NCBI GenBank assembly: GCA_029204225.1
Contig: CM055101.1
Span: 29,809,975-29,873,974, forward strand
Origin: Diphasiastrum complanatum
Taxonomy: Eukaryota; Streptophyta; Lycopodiopsida; Lycopodiales; Lycopodiaceae
Reading direction: 5' to 3'
Length of the DNA: 64,000 nt
Position 1 is the first letter of the stretch. Each line of letters begins with the position of its first letter. The translations under genes and the position numbers were made by a program. This document shows, one piece after another, positions 55,641 to 64,000 of the stretch. The notes beneath the pieces were generated by a model. The model did not search any database. It was not told where the DNA came from and saw only the letters and a program-made list of their open reading frames with translations.

Positions 55641-55815
55641 TTGCAGGTATTAAACCTATTGACTCTAAATGGATCTTCAAGCTAAAGCTTAAGCTAGATG
55701 GATCAATATCCAAATGGAAAGCTTGTTTAGTGGTTAAAGGATCTGAGCAAGTCTATGGAATAGATTACACTGACACCTTTAGTCCAATGGTAAAGCATCA
55801 ATCTATTCGCACCTG
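55641..55815 (+). pseudogene. Copia reverse transcriptase N-terminal fragment
   Basis: K-P-I-D-S-K-W-I-F-K-L-K, D-G-S-I-S-K-W-K-A-C-L-V-V-K-G and Y-G-I-D-Y-T-D-T-F-S-P-M-V-K correspond to the RT start. The piece ends before the first catalytic Asp (normally in Q-M-D-V). It differs from family 1 (C-K-W-V-Y-R-T-K), so it is another Copia family. Confidence 0.85.
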
Positions 55816-55819
55816 CAGA

Positions 55820-56224
55820 AGATCTGGACATTCACTAGACATAATGCAAGAAAACGACGTGTGTTTGAAGGAAAAGATATTGCTGAATTGGATACACACA
55901 ATGAATCACTACCCAATTTTGGCAACATTTTCGAAGAACTTGAACCACTAATCCAAACTCCAAATGATGTCGAAATGATGGGAGAAGAAGGTACAAATGG
56001 AAATGATGAGATTCCTACGATCGTACAAGACCAAATTCGGGGTTATTTGGCCCCCACATTTGGATGAGATAGAATTAGTAGAAGAGGAGATTGAATATGA
56101 GGGTACCTCAATTCATCAAAGAGACACAATCGGAAATTTACGATTATACCTAAACCTAGATTCAGATGAGTGTCAGGACTTGTGTGATGCCGAGAATGAC
56201 GTAAATGATGAGAATGATCTATAA
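55820..56224 (+). pseudogene. Unidentified acidic protein, frameshifted
   Basis: Two overlapping frames (55,861-56,067 and 55,997-56,224) join into one acidic sequence by a shift near 56,040: F-E-E-L-E-P-L-I, E-M-M-G-E-E-G-T-N-G-N-D-E, then D-E-I-E-L-V-E-E-E-I-E-Y-E and a tail L-N-L-D-S-D-E-C-Q-D-L-C-D. Acidic tails of this kind occur in some transposon-encoded proteins, but no family is recognised. Position next to Copia RT may be accidental. Confidence 0.35.
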
Positions 56225-56229
56225 TTATT

Positions 56230-56463
56230 AATACTTAAATTCACTTGCACTCACCCTTTTTATATTCATCGCAATATTTTTTATGTATACTTTTATAGAT
56301 AGAGTTGAATGTGATAATTATAATACCCGAACCTTGCGGTTATGTCCTATTTCAGAATGCAAAATTCAAAACACATACACATCCTCTCAAACACACACAT
56401 ACACTATCTTAAATAAATCTAACAATCTATTATAAACACTATCACAATCTATTATAACACAAA

Positions 56464-56530
<67 letters not shown>

Positions 56531-56920
56531 TTTTATTTTTCAAAAAAAGAACAAAAAATAAACTCCAAAATCTTTCAATATCTTCAAGCATACATCTACA
56601 CTCCACCTCTTCTCTCTCTTTCTCTCTCACAAATTACAAATCTAATAATATATTATTACCAAACACTATCCTAAATAATACTAACAATCTATTACAAGAC
56701 CATTCAAAACCATATTCATACTAACAATATTCAAAGCCACTCTAAATCAATGCAAAATTTAAAAACACATACACATAATACACACATACTCTATCTCTCT
56801 CTATCTCTTTCTATCTTTCACACTCTCTATCTCTTCTCAAAACAAACAAAGAAACACCAACCTCAAAAAAACAAACAAAAAAAAAACACCAACCTCAAAC
56901 ACTGATCTTGAAGCACTGAT
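56230..56920. repeat. Low-complexity A/C/T-rich stretch with (TC)n
   Basis: AACAATCTATTATAA repeats at about 56,420 and 56,445, many ACACACATACAC words, and a pure TC tract at 56,466-56,525. No gene. Confidence 0.8.
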
Positions 56921-57830
56921 CTTCAATTGCCCTCAACCGCTCCAGAGATGCTCCAACCTACTTTTCATTGCATCAAATCACTCTTTTGTTGCTAAAGTTT
57001 CATTTACACTTGAATGAACATCATCAAAGTTAAAGTAATAAGGGCAATAAAAATTATACAATCATCAACTTGTAATTGCTTCTCTCTTCCTTGTATTTGA
57101 GTCTTGATGGTTGCATTTGGGCTCTAATACTATGTTAAAATCAGAGGCTATGAACCTCATTTGGATACTAAAACATTGAAAAAGCATCAAAGGTTTCACT
57201 TATATCTAATAGATAGAAACCTAGCACACAATTCTACCTATTTTGTATCTAATTGGCAAGAGCATTTGAAACCACAATCAAACTAGAATTAATTGATCCT
57301 CACATCCAGTCACACATGTGAAAAGTATAATACTTTTTTCAGATTCATATCTATTCATTAGACACAAAAAACATCACATTCATCATGCATCAATTCCTCA
57401 TTAAAGAGCAAACTTGCCAAAATCACCATCTCTTGATAATCTCTCAAAGTATGCACAAAATGAGCTCTCAATCCATATCAAATGATCTCGGATATGAGAT
57501 TAGGGTAGAGTGCCATTGAGGTAGACCCTAAACCTGCCTTAGATCATGCATAAGTTCCCTCTTGGTACCTCGAGTCAACTGACTTACAAAAGTAGGTGGC
57601 TGACCTCATAAAAAATTCCTATAATCCAGGAACATCATGATTGATGGACTTAACACAATCATGACATTCAATTATGAAAATGGTGAGTTGATTACATCTA
57701 ATCAATTCATAACTAAGTAAACAAGATGAGGACACATTTACAAATCTAATGAATTGGAATAGAATTCACTTTAGAAAAATGTTTATTTAACTAATTCCAT
57801 TTCATTATCAACTTGCAAAAAAAAAAAGGA
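56921..57830 (-). mobile_element. Possible minus-strand LTR junction with degenerate PBS
   Basis: The complement of 57,119-57,132 is TAGTATTAGAGCCC, close to the TGGTATCAGAGCC primer site, preceded by TTAACA. An LTR would lie at higher coordinates on this strand, but its other end is not found. The rest has no recognised feature. Confidence 0.35.
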
Positions 57831-57834
57831 ATCA

Positions 57835-58175
57835 CATGGATAATCCATGCAAAAGATATCCACGTGTGGATATCTTTAACATGGAACTGAATAGTGACCC
57901 GGTCCGGTGAAGTTGTTATACAAAATGAAATCTGTGTGGATTATCCACACGGATAACCGTTGTCTGGTGCCACCAAGCTTCCCTCCCAAACAGTTGTCAG
58001 AATTTTCAAAATTCAATTTCGCGTGGATAATCCACGCGCATAAATTTTTTGATGTCGTGTCAGAAAAACACCGTTGGACTGGCCGAAGGCGTGTTCAACA
58101 AATTTTTGGCATGGATTTCGGAAAATCGACTAAGTGTTCAGTGTCATATGGATACTTCGTGTGGATAAACATAGA
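57835..58175. repeat. Cluster of GTGGAT/ATCCAC palindromes
   Basis: AAGATATCCAC-GT-GTGGATATCTT (57,853-57,876), GTGTGGAT-T-ATCCACAC (57,934-57,950) and CGCGTGGAT-A-ATCCACGCG (58,020-58,038) are perfect inverted repeats. TGGATAATCCA (about 57,838) and GTGTGGATAAAC (58,160) are further copies. The local GC is higher than in neighbouring DNA. The 111-codon frame 57,907-58,242 over it has no domain. Confidence 0.65.
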
Positions 58176-58259
58176 GTCTTCTAGCTATGTAGATTTCAAA
58201 CTGTTTTTGGTGGAATGTGGTGACTTTAATTGCATTGGTTAGGTCTTATTGCATTCTTC

Positions 58260-58580
58260 AAGAATCTATATCAAGTTTGTAGCATTTGCATATAGAAAGT
58301 GAATTATTCAATTTTTAGTGCCTTTGGAGAAACTCTATTTATGATTGGATCTCTTGTGTTTGATGTTGCTGGACTTTTCAAGAGTGTATTTCAATCATAA
58401 AAGGTACAAAAGTTAATAATATTGTGGGTTGATCATTTGTTGATCAAGTATCTTTCATTCCATGTGTTGGATTTGCAAGGTTTGGTGCAAGAAAAAGATT
58501 TGAGAGGTTCCATATGTTTGTGATTTTTTCTTGAGTTCATTTGTTGACATTCAAAAGAATGTTTTGTGCATTGGAACATG
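58260..58580 (+). mobile_element. Family 2 5' internal sequence
   Basis: Lies upstream of recognisable gag; TTTGTTGACATTCAAAAGAATG and similar text is stop-rich. A 5' LTR is not seen, so the element is 5'-truncated or rearranged here. Confidence 0.4.
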
Positions 58581-59590
58581 TTGAAATAAAAGCTTTGAAG
58601 AAGCTTTATGAGTCCAAGTCTACATCAAGGGTACTAACCTTTTAGGAGGCAAATCTTTCAATGTTTGCAAAAGAAGGATGAAAGTGCTCCTGCTTATGTT
58701 TCGAGGGTTAAAGCATTCAATGATGTGTTAGAATATATTGATGAAAACATTAAGATAGTAGAACTTGTTCAAGTTGTTCTTAATGGCTTGTTGGATGATC
58801 ATGCTAATCTTGTTCATAGTCTTGATATCCAAAAGACTTTGCCAAGTATGGTGTAAATTTGCAAGAAATCTTGGTGAATGAGGAGTTTAGGCATCTATCA
58901 AGAGGAGGATCTACTTCCATTTCTCAAGTTGGAGAGGAGGAGGCTATTTTCTCAAAGGGCAATTTCAAGGGAAAAGGCATAGGCAAGTGGTCTAAAGGGC
59001 AAGATCAAGGTGAGGATTCTACTTTTGTTGGCAAGAGGAAAGACAGATCTAAGCTAAAATGTTTCTATTGTGGAGTCAAAGGACATTTTTCTAGTGAGTG
59101 CTTCAAGAAAAAGAGAGATCAAGATGAGAAGGAAGGAAATTTCACTTTTGATGAGGATGGTATTTGTGAGCAAAATTCAAGTGATTTATTTTTTATGTCT
59201 TCTTGTTTGCTAACCAATGATGGAGATATTGATCCATGGTGGATTGATAGTCGAGCAAGCTTTGATATGACATGTCACAAAAAGTACTTCACTTCTTTGG
59301 TGCCTTATGAAGGAGAGAATAAGGTCATCAACATGGCCAATGATGGTAAAGTTGTTATCGAGGGCATTGGTACTATTCCTATTTTTCTCTCATCTACAAA
59401 TAGAAATGTTTGTTTCATACCTTCCATTACTATTAGTGAGCTTAGTTTGTGTCAAATGGTTGACAAAGGGCTCAAAATGGAATTTGTTTGCGATTCTTGA
59501 TTGACAAACAAGAATGGAGTCTTGATTGTTGAAGAGAAGAGACAAGGTGAGCTCTACAAACTTGATGAAATTGCTCCTTCTAGTATGAAG
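58580..59590 (+). pseudogene. Copia family 2 gag and protease
   Basis: Gag: K-A-L-K-K-L-Y-E-S-K-S-T-S-R-V-L, then (58,665-58,856) Q-K-K-D-E-S-A-P-A-Y-V-S-R-V-K-A-F-N-D and V-V-L-N-G-L-L-D-D-H-A-N-L, stop. 58,859-59,500 continues with N-E-E-F-R-H-L, a basic linker, and a complete zinc knuckle C-F-Y-C-G-V-K-G-H-F-S-S-E-C. The aspartic protease follows: W-W-I-D-S-R-A-S, where the usual D-S-G-A/T has Arg in place of Gly, then M-T-C-H-K-K-Y-F. A stop at 59,498-59,500 is followed by N-G-V-L-I-V-E-E-K. It is the best copy of family 2 gag-PR in the window but still needs at least two frame changes. Confidence 0.88.
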
Positions 59591-59599
59591 GAAAATAAG

Positions 59600-60110
59600 C
59601 AATTTGGTGAGCTTTGTTGAATGTCAAAGTCACAAAGGTTGGCTTATTCTACTATCTAGCTCAAGATCTAAGATGCCTTTTCAGTTAGTACATTTGGATG
59701 TACATTGTACGAGTTCTTTGAGTAATGGAGGAGCAAAGATGTTTGTGAGTCGCATTGATGTCTTTAGTAAATATTGCTGGACTTATCTTCTAAAGAGTGA
59801 TGATTTCATATTTGATGTCTTTCTCAAGTTCAACAATGTTGTGGAGAGTTATTTCAACATGAAGATTAAGTGGTTAAAGTTGAAGAATGAAGACCCCAAA
59901 AAATCTCAAAGAGATCTGTGTGGCACATGGGATCAAGAGGGATTTCAAACTCAAGGTTCTATATGATATAAAAGAGAGGAAGAGAATTCTTTTTGAAAGA
60001 GCTAAATCCATGAGGGTGAATGCAAATCTTCTGAAGTCATTTTGGGGTGAAGTTTTGATGTGTGCTAACTTTGTTTGCAATAGGTACTCGAATTAAGACC
60101 TGGAAGGTAA
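59600..60110 (+). pseudogene. Copia family 2 integrase
   Basis: 59,604-59,966 contains S-S-S-R-S-K-M-P-F, V-H-L-D-V-H-C-T-S-S, N-G-G-A-K-M-F-V, I-D-V-F-S-K-Y-C-W-T-Y-L-L-K-S and F-L-K-F-N-N-V-V-E. The first Asp is in H-L-D-V. The second-Asp region (usually R-S-D-x-G-G-E) is not found: I-K-W-L-K-L-K-N-E-D jumps to C-G-T-W-D-Q or, in the next frame, C-V-A-H-G-I-K-R. 59,887-60,096 then gives E-R-K-R-I-L-F-E-R-A-K-S-M-R-V-N-A-N-L and F-W-G-E-V-L-M-C-A-N-F. The same deletion is in the 13.6 kb copy. Confidence 0.85.
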
Positions 60111-60368
60111 GAGTTCATATGAGGTCCTTTTTGGTAAGAAGCCATGGAGGAATCATGGCATTTACATTCTATTTGGTTCTTCATGTTCCAATTACATCTT
60201 GACTTGTAAAATTGATGTAAGAAATAGTGAAGCATCCAATGTGGACACTATTCTCTATATCAATTATGAAAGTTACTTTAAAACCATAGAAAGGAGGTCT
60301 ATTCTTAGAATCGAGATCATTCTTAAGAGGGATCTAACTTCTATGTTAAAACTAGCTGAAGAGGGAGT
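60111..60368 (+). pseudogene. Family 2 3' end joined directly to integrase
   Basis: After G-K-S-S-Y-E-V-L-F-G-K-K-P-W the sequence passes at once to S-C-S-N-Y-I-L-T-C-K-I-D-V, N-S-E-A-S-N-V-D-T-I-L-Y and K-L-A-E-E-G-V, ending in GAAGAGGGAG and the LTR. Compared with 14.2-15.4 kb, the whole middle (about 1 kb) is missing. RT and RNase H are absent in both. Confidence 0.8.
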
Positions 60369-60684
60369 TTGAGAAATTGTTAACTAGTTTGAGATTTACC
60401 ATGTATAGTTTGATTGAAAATTTTGGCCAATATGCATTTTGGACTTAGAGATAAACTTTATATTGTTTAATAAGGCCTAAGAATAGCTGGTTTACTATTT
60501 TTAGCATGTTAGGCAAGTTGGTAAGGTCAAATTTTGGCCTTCTCTAATTGGTTGATTTAGGTACATTGAATCTAGTCTGTGGTCTGGAATAGATCTAGAA
60601 CCGTCCAAATATTGATAAGCTTTGGAAAGCACATCCAAATAGGTCAAGGACCTATTATATATAGTGTACAAGCATGGGAAGAGT

Positions 60685-60773
<89 letters not shown>

Positions 60774-61030
60774 TCATGGTTATGGAAGTGATCTCTTTGG
60801 ATTTCTATACTCATTTTTGCATTGTCTTGTTGATATCTTGAATTCTTGTGTGTAGAATGCTATTTTAAGTGGTGTATTGGATCCATACGTGTGAAAGGTG
60901 GTGTAGTACAGCCATCGTATGAACACCAACAACAATTATCATTCTTATGCTATTTTGTCAAGTTCTTATTGAGTTTATAGCTTCTATGTTTAGTAGATAT
61001 TAGATTTCTATGTTGTTAATGGTTTAGATG
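60369..61030 (+). mobile_element. Family 2 3' LTR with TC/CA microsatellite
   Basis: It starts TTTGAGAAATTGTTAACTAG (a diverged TGTG...), includes GGCCAATATGCATTTTGGAC and AATAAGGCCTAAGAATAG, and promoter-like CTATTATATATAGTG near 60,652. It holds an expanded microsatellite absent from the other copies. The right limit is at TTTAGATGTGCTCT. Confidence 0.75.
60688..60772 (+). repeat. Compound (CT)n(CA)n microsatellite
   Basis: CT tract 60,688-60,731, then CA tract 60,731-60,772, inside the family 2 LTR. In the other LTR copies this point is an ordinary CTCTC. Confidence 0.97.
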
Positions 61031-61094
61031 TGCTCTCTCTTGTAACCAAAGATGAAAGGGACAAATTGGATCTTAGTGATCTGATTTTCTTCAC

Positions 61095-61404
61095 AATTTT
61101 CAGGTCACATCCAGAAGGATACAAGCTCAAAGGTAAAGAGCACCTTGTACGCAAGATCCAAAAAGCTCTCTATGGACTGAAACAGTCCCGAAGGGCCTGG
61201 TTCTCGAAAAATCAACGGAGTCCTTGTCGAAAATGGTTTCATTCCAAAACCAACTTTCAAGTCTACTTTTACTTCCTTCATAATCATTGCCTTACATGTT
61301 GATGATACTTTGTTATTTGGTAATGATCTAAAATATTTGAAAGATGTCAAGAGCATGCTCACAAAGGAGTACGAGATGACAGATTGGGCCATCCACAATC
61401 AGTA
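61095..61404 (+). pseudogene. Copia reverse transcriptase fragment
   Basis: P-E-G-Y-K-L-K-G-K-E-H-L-V, K-A-L-Y-G-L-K-Q-S-R-R-A-W-F, then, after a frameshift near 61,210, N-G-V-L-V-E-N-G-F, A-L-H-V-D-D-T-L-L-F and K-E-Y-E-M-T-D-W. The catalytic box is H-V-D-D in place of Y-V-D-D. It differs from families 1 and 2 and follows the family 2 LTR immediately. It ends at a stop at 61,402-61,404. Confidence 0.85.
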
Positions 61405-61501
61405 GATAGATCAATAAGAACCAGTAAAGGTACATATTGTACTTAGTCAATGATCTATAATGATCATTCAATTGTACATATCAGTAGATAGATCAATAAG
61501 A
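61398..61501 (+). repeat. Pair of 22-bp direct repeats
   Basis: The same sequence (core AGTAGATAGATCAATAAG) occurs at 61,398-61,419 and 61,480-61,501, 82 bp apart. Confidence 0.85.
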
Positions 61502-61504
61502 TAG

Positions 61505-62130
61505 AATCAAGAATAGATGATCAATGTTTGGAGCTTTTTGAAATTAGCGCAACAAATGTGCGTGCTTCGTACATTTTGTACTCTGATGATCTATTTAGAT
61601 CAGTTTTGTTTCAATCAAGAGTACGATTTTGTCTCACACTACAGTATGTTCTTGCATTGATGTACTAATGAAATATCTCTTCAATCTTACTAGCTATTGG
61701 ACACACTACTGATCCAACTATAGCTCGCATTATCACATTCCACTTCCAGTAACTCATAGTATTTAACTATGAGAAAATCAATCCAAATCTTCTTCTCTAG
61801 ACATCCAATCTAAGCTAGAAAATGAGGTTATTATTGGCAAGTAGCATGAAGACATAGCAACAAAATAGCTACCACACCAAGCCATGTAGTCACATTAATA
61901 AGCAACATTAAACGTCATCGTTGAACACTTCTGCAATCATCAAGAGGGGCTTAACACTGAGATTTCAAACCTCAAAAATAAAGGACAAGGAGATGTATTA
62001 CCTACCAACCCTCTACAATCAATCCAAATGGTGTTGATCTATGTTTGAGAAGAATATTTAAGCCTTATATATGTATTTGGAGCATACATGATCGGTCAAG
62101 GTCGATACCAATGCCAAGGTGAAAAATTCC
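61505..62130. other. No recognisable gene
   Basis: AT-rich; no domain, RNA gene or repeat unit recognised. Confidence 0.4.
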
Positions 62131-62132
62131 AA

Positions 62133-62379
62133 GGTAAGCAACACTATTGCTTCCAAAAACATGTACTATGAAGGAACACTATCACAAACTAGAGTACTTA
62201 TATGAAACATCTCAAGGAGATATAATTTAATGTGAGCTGTATAAGTGTGAAGGTAACCACCACTCTTGATTCCATAAAAATGTAAAGTGAAGGAACACTA
62301 TTGCAAACTAGGGAGTACCAATATGAAACATTTGAAGGAAATATAATTTAATTTGAAGTAAGCTGAATAATTGTGAAAA
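62133..62379 (+). repeat. Tandem duplication of ~120-bp unit
   Basis: 62,133-62,251 and 62,252-62,379 share GAAGGAACACTAT, CAAACTAG.G, ATATGAAACAT and GATATAATTTAAT in order. A partial third copy of the beginning lies at 62,978-63,026. Confidence 0.85.
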
Positions 62380-62507
62380 AATAACTTAACAATAAGCTTT
62401 GACTCTTAATACAAAGTCAATATGTATTCCACAATGTGGAGATTGTATTGACTTAACGCTTAACTTATTGCAAAAATGATATCTCATGAATTTCTTTAAG
62501 ACAAGTA

Positions 62508-62577
62508 TAGTGCAGAGGAAATGGCAACGCTTCAAATCAATCAAGAGACCTGGGCTCGAATCCCAGCAGCCACACCA
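62508..62577 (+). repeat. tRNA-His-derived SINE-like element or tRNA pseudogene
   Basis: 62,545-62,577 matches the 3' part of plant nuclear tRNA-His as I recall it: T-arm CTGGG-CTCGAAT-CCCAG, acceptor strand CAGCCAC, discriminator A-like position and an encoded CCA. The 5' half is diverged, but TAGTGCAGAGG (62,508-62,518) fits a polymerase III A box and GGCTCGAATCC (62,553-62,563) a B box. The 5' acceptor strand (GTGGCTG) is missing, so it is not a working tRNA gene. An encoded CCA points to reverse transcription of a mature tRNA or a SINE head. A GA-rich tail follows (62,628-62,651). Confidence 0.6.
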
Positions 62578-62859
62578 TAGTGGATTAATTTCAAAAGAAA
62601 TAAAACGATCTAAGAGAACAACGAGCAAGAGAGAGAGAGAGAGAGAGAGAGCACTCAGTTTGTATAAGTACATACTTTAATAATGTTGTGAATAAGGGTA
62701 TGTTGCCAATACATAGCATGAGAGAGATGAGGTGACGACATTTGAAAGAGTGTGTCAGCTCTTCATAATACCTACTCGTTCATGTACTATATCTACTGGT
62801 GTGAACACAACCCTTCATAGTAACTACTCAATTATGTTGGAACGCATCACTCAAACAAC

Positions 62860-63148
62860 CTATGTCTATAGTTAGAAGGGCCTTCTTAATCATCCCATGT
62901 CTGTAGACAGGAGGTTCTTGGTAGACTGTCCACACTCCAAGTGCAGAGGTTCTTAATCGAGGACCTATTGTCTGGTTCTTGTAACCATCACTCTTGATTC
63001 CAAAAAAAATGTAAACTGAAGGAACGTATGTCTATAGATAGGAGGTCCTTATTATTCCTCCCATGTCTGTAGACAAGAGGTTCTTTGCAGACTATCCACA
63101 CTCCAGGTGCAGAGGTTCTTGAACGAGGACCTATTGTCTGGTTCTTGG
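62860..63148 (+). repeat. Two ~120-bp repeats, ~167 bp apart
   Basis: 62,862-62,980 and 63,027-63,148 share TATGTCTATAG, CCCATGTCTGTAGACA, GAGGTTCTT, TATCCACACTCCA and GAGGACCTATTGTCTGGTTC. Confidence 0.9.
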
Positions 63149-63149
63149 C

Positions 63150-63620
63150 ATGATACATCCATGTAGTCTGGAAGCGTCCTCTATTTTTCATGTATGGGCA
63201 GTAGAGTCGCCCCTTTTACTGTGGTTCTATTATTCAAGACAAGAGGGTTGTATGAGGGCTTGGGCTCTCAGAGAATCTCCAACGTTTTGTGTTATGTGTT
63301 GTGTTAAAGTCTGGCAGTGCTATATGTATTCTTGAATCTATCTTGTTGTGCATGTGTTTCGAACATGTTATGGGCCCACTATCACTTTAGTTGTGTCAGA
63401 TATCCAAGGCTTTGCAAATTCCTGCCTACTACTCTAGTTACTATTCAGTTCAAGGCAAACAAAATTATGTGCATAGTCAAGTCCATCAGTACTGGTCCAT
63501 TGAGAGGTTTGATGACTCCAACTTCTCATTGTGGAAATCACAACAACAACTGGTTTAGCAATGGATGGCATAAATCCTTGTGGTGTTCGAGCCTCAACAT
63601 GGTCCATGTGGCCAGTTGTT
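63150..63620. other. No recognisable gene
   Basis: A plus-strand frame (63,317-63,628) is Cys/His-rich at random with no motif. Confidence 0.4.
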
Positions 63621-63624
63621 CTTG

Positions 63625-64000
63625 TTAATTATGATATTCCTCCATGGCTAAGTACAAAGACCGTTGATTGAAGAATTGTCCAAGCTTTGGAATGGTGTCA
63701 ATGTGTATGACATCTCAAGGCCTTTGCAAGAAAGAAAATTCACTCTTCATGTTGTGTATTTTGCATACTAAGTGTTGCTTACCCGCAGTTCATATCCTGC
63801 TCACTATGGCATGGAAATTTTCTCTTCAATGGTCCCATTGAGAAAAGCAGTATGGACATCCATTTGATGGACTTCGAGATCTATTGTAGTTGCAAAGAAA
63901 AGTTGTAGTCAGATCGAAAAATGTTTGAAAACTGGGCTGAAGGTCTCAGAATAATCGAAATCTAAAATCTGGGAATAGCCTTTGGCAACCAGTTTGGCTT
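63625..64000 (-). pseudogene. Copia reverse transcriptase fragment (minus), runs off the window
   Basis: The minus strand from the window edge reads, with shifts, V-A-K-G-Y-S-Q-I, D-Y-S-E-T-F-S-P-V, I-R-x-L-F-A, and V-H-Q-M-D-V-H-T-A-F-L-N-G (first catalytic Asp), followed by E-E-K-I-S-M-P. The Y-V-D-D half is absent; unrelated sequence begins near 63,780-63,640. A fourth Copia RT type in the window. Confidence 0.8.

Noticed and set aside
62508-62577. Functional tRNA-His gene
   Set aside because: The 5' acceptor strand and anticodon arm of tRNA-His are missing and CCA is encoded; only the 3' part matches.

Overview
The window looks like nuclear DNA from a land plant, from a gene-poor, repeat-dense (heterochromatin-like) region. 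The reasons are plant-type Ty1/Copia and Ty3/Gypsy polyproteins, a 5' LTR followed by a primer-binding site matching initiator tRNA-Met, an LTR followed by the TGGCGCCGTTG-type primer-binding site of plant Gypsy elements, long (GA)n/(TC)n tracts, a plant-type centromeric histone H3 relic, and a tRNA-His-like short element. I cannot name the species or lineage. I see no complete, intact cellular gene. Almost every coding trace is a broken retroelement.

Layout. 0-1.4 kb: 3' end of a Copia element and its LTR. 1.4-6.3 kb: AT-rich repeats, including three diverged copies of a ~0.5 kb unit, interrupted by a probable solo LTR with a TC microsatellite. 6.6-7.0 kb (minus): an apparently intronless, frameshifted copy of CENH3. 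7.4-8.2 kb: fragments of an unidentified repeated protein, with a second trace at 53.6 kb. 8.17-9.94 kb: 5'-truncated Copia family 1 copy. 11.2-16 kb: family 2 Copia derivatives (both strands) and a 0.4 kb array of small palindromes. 18.3-19.8 kb is duplicated at 38.6-40.2 kb. 19.8-21.8 kb: 5' half of another family 1 copy. 22-30.26 kb (minus): a mosaic of family 2, Copia family 3 and Gypsy pieces.

30,261-36,311 is a structurally complete family 1 Copia element. It has two LTRs of 272 and 275 bp, a PBS, a PPT, a 5-bp target duplication (AATTG), and an 886-codon pol reading frame. All three integrase catalytic residues of that frame are replaced. 36.3-37.0 kb continues the host sequence of the insertion. 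40.4-45.5 kb is an inverted copy of the host region, and it holds the empty insertion site near 41.35 kb. 45.9-49.2 kb is a further direct copy.

49-64 kb: microsatellites, an ~0.8 kb candidate element with 11-bp inverted ends, Copia fragments, a cluster of GTGGAT/ATCCAC palindromes, the best-preserved family 2 element (gag, protease and integrase but no reverse transcriptase), a tRNA-His-derived SINE-like sequence, and small tandem duplications.

How it fits together. Family 1, family 2 and the Gypsy-like unit were inserted into one another. Blocks were then duplicated in direct and inverted orientation. The full family 1 insertion came after the inverted duplication, because only one arm carries it. 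Nothing here forms a metabolic or regulatory operon. The main value is as a record of element structure, decay and nested timing.
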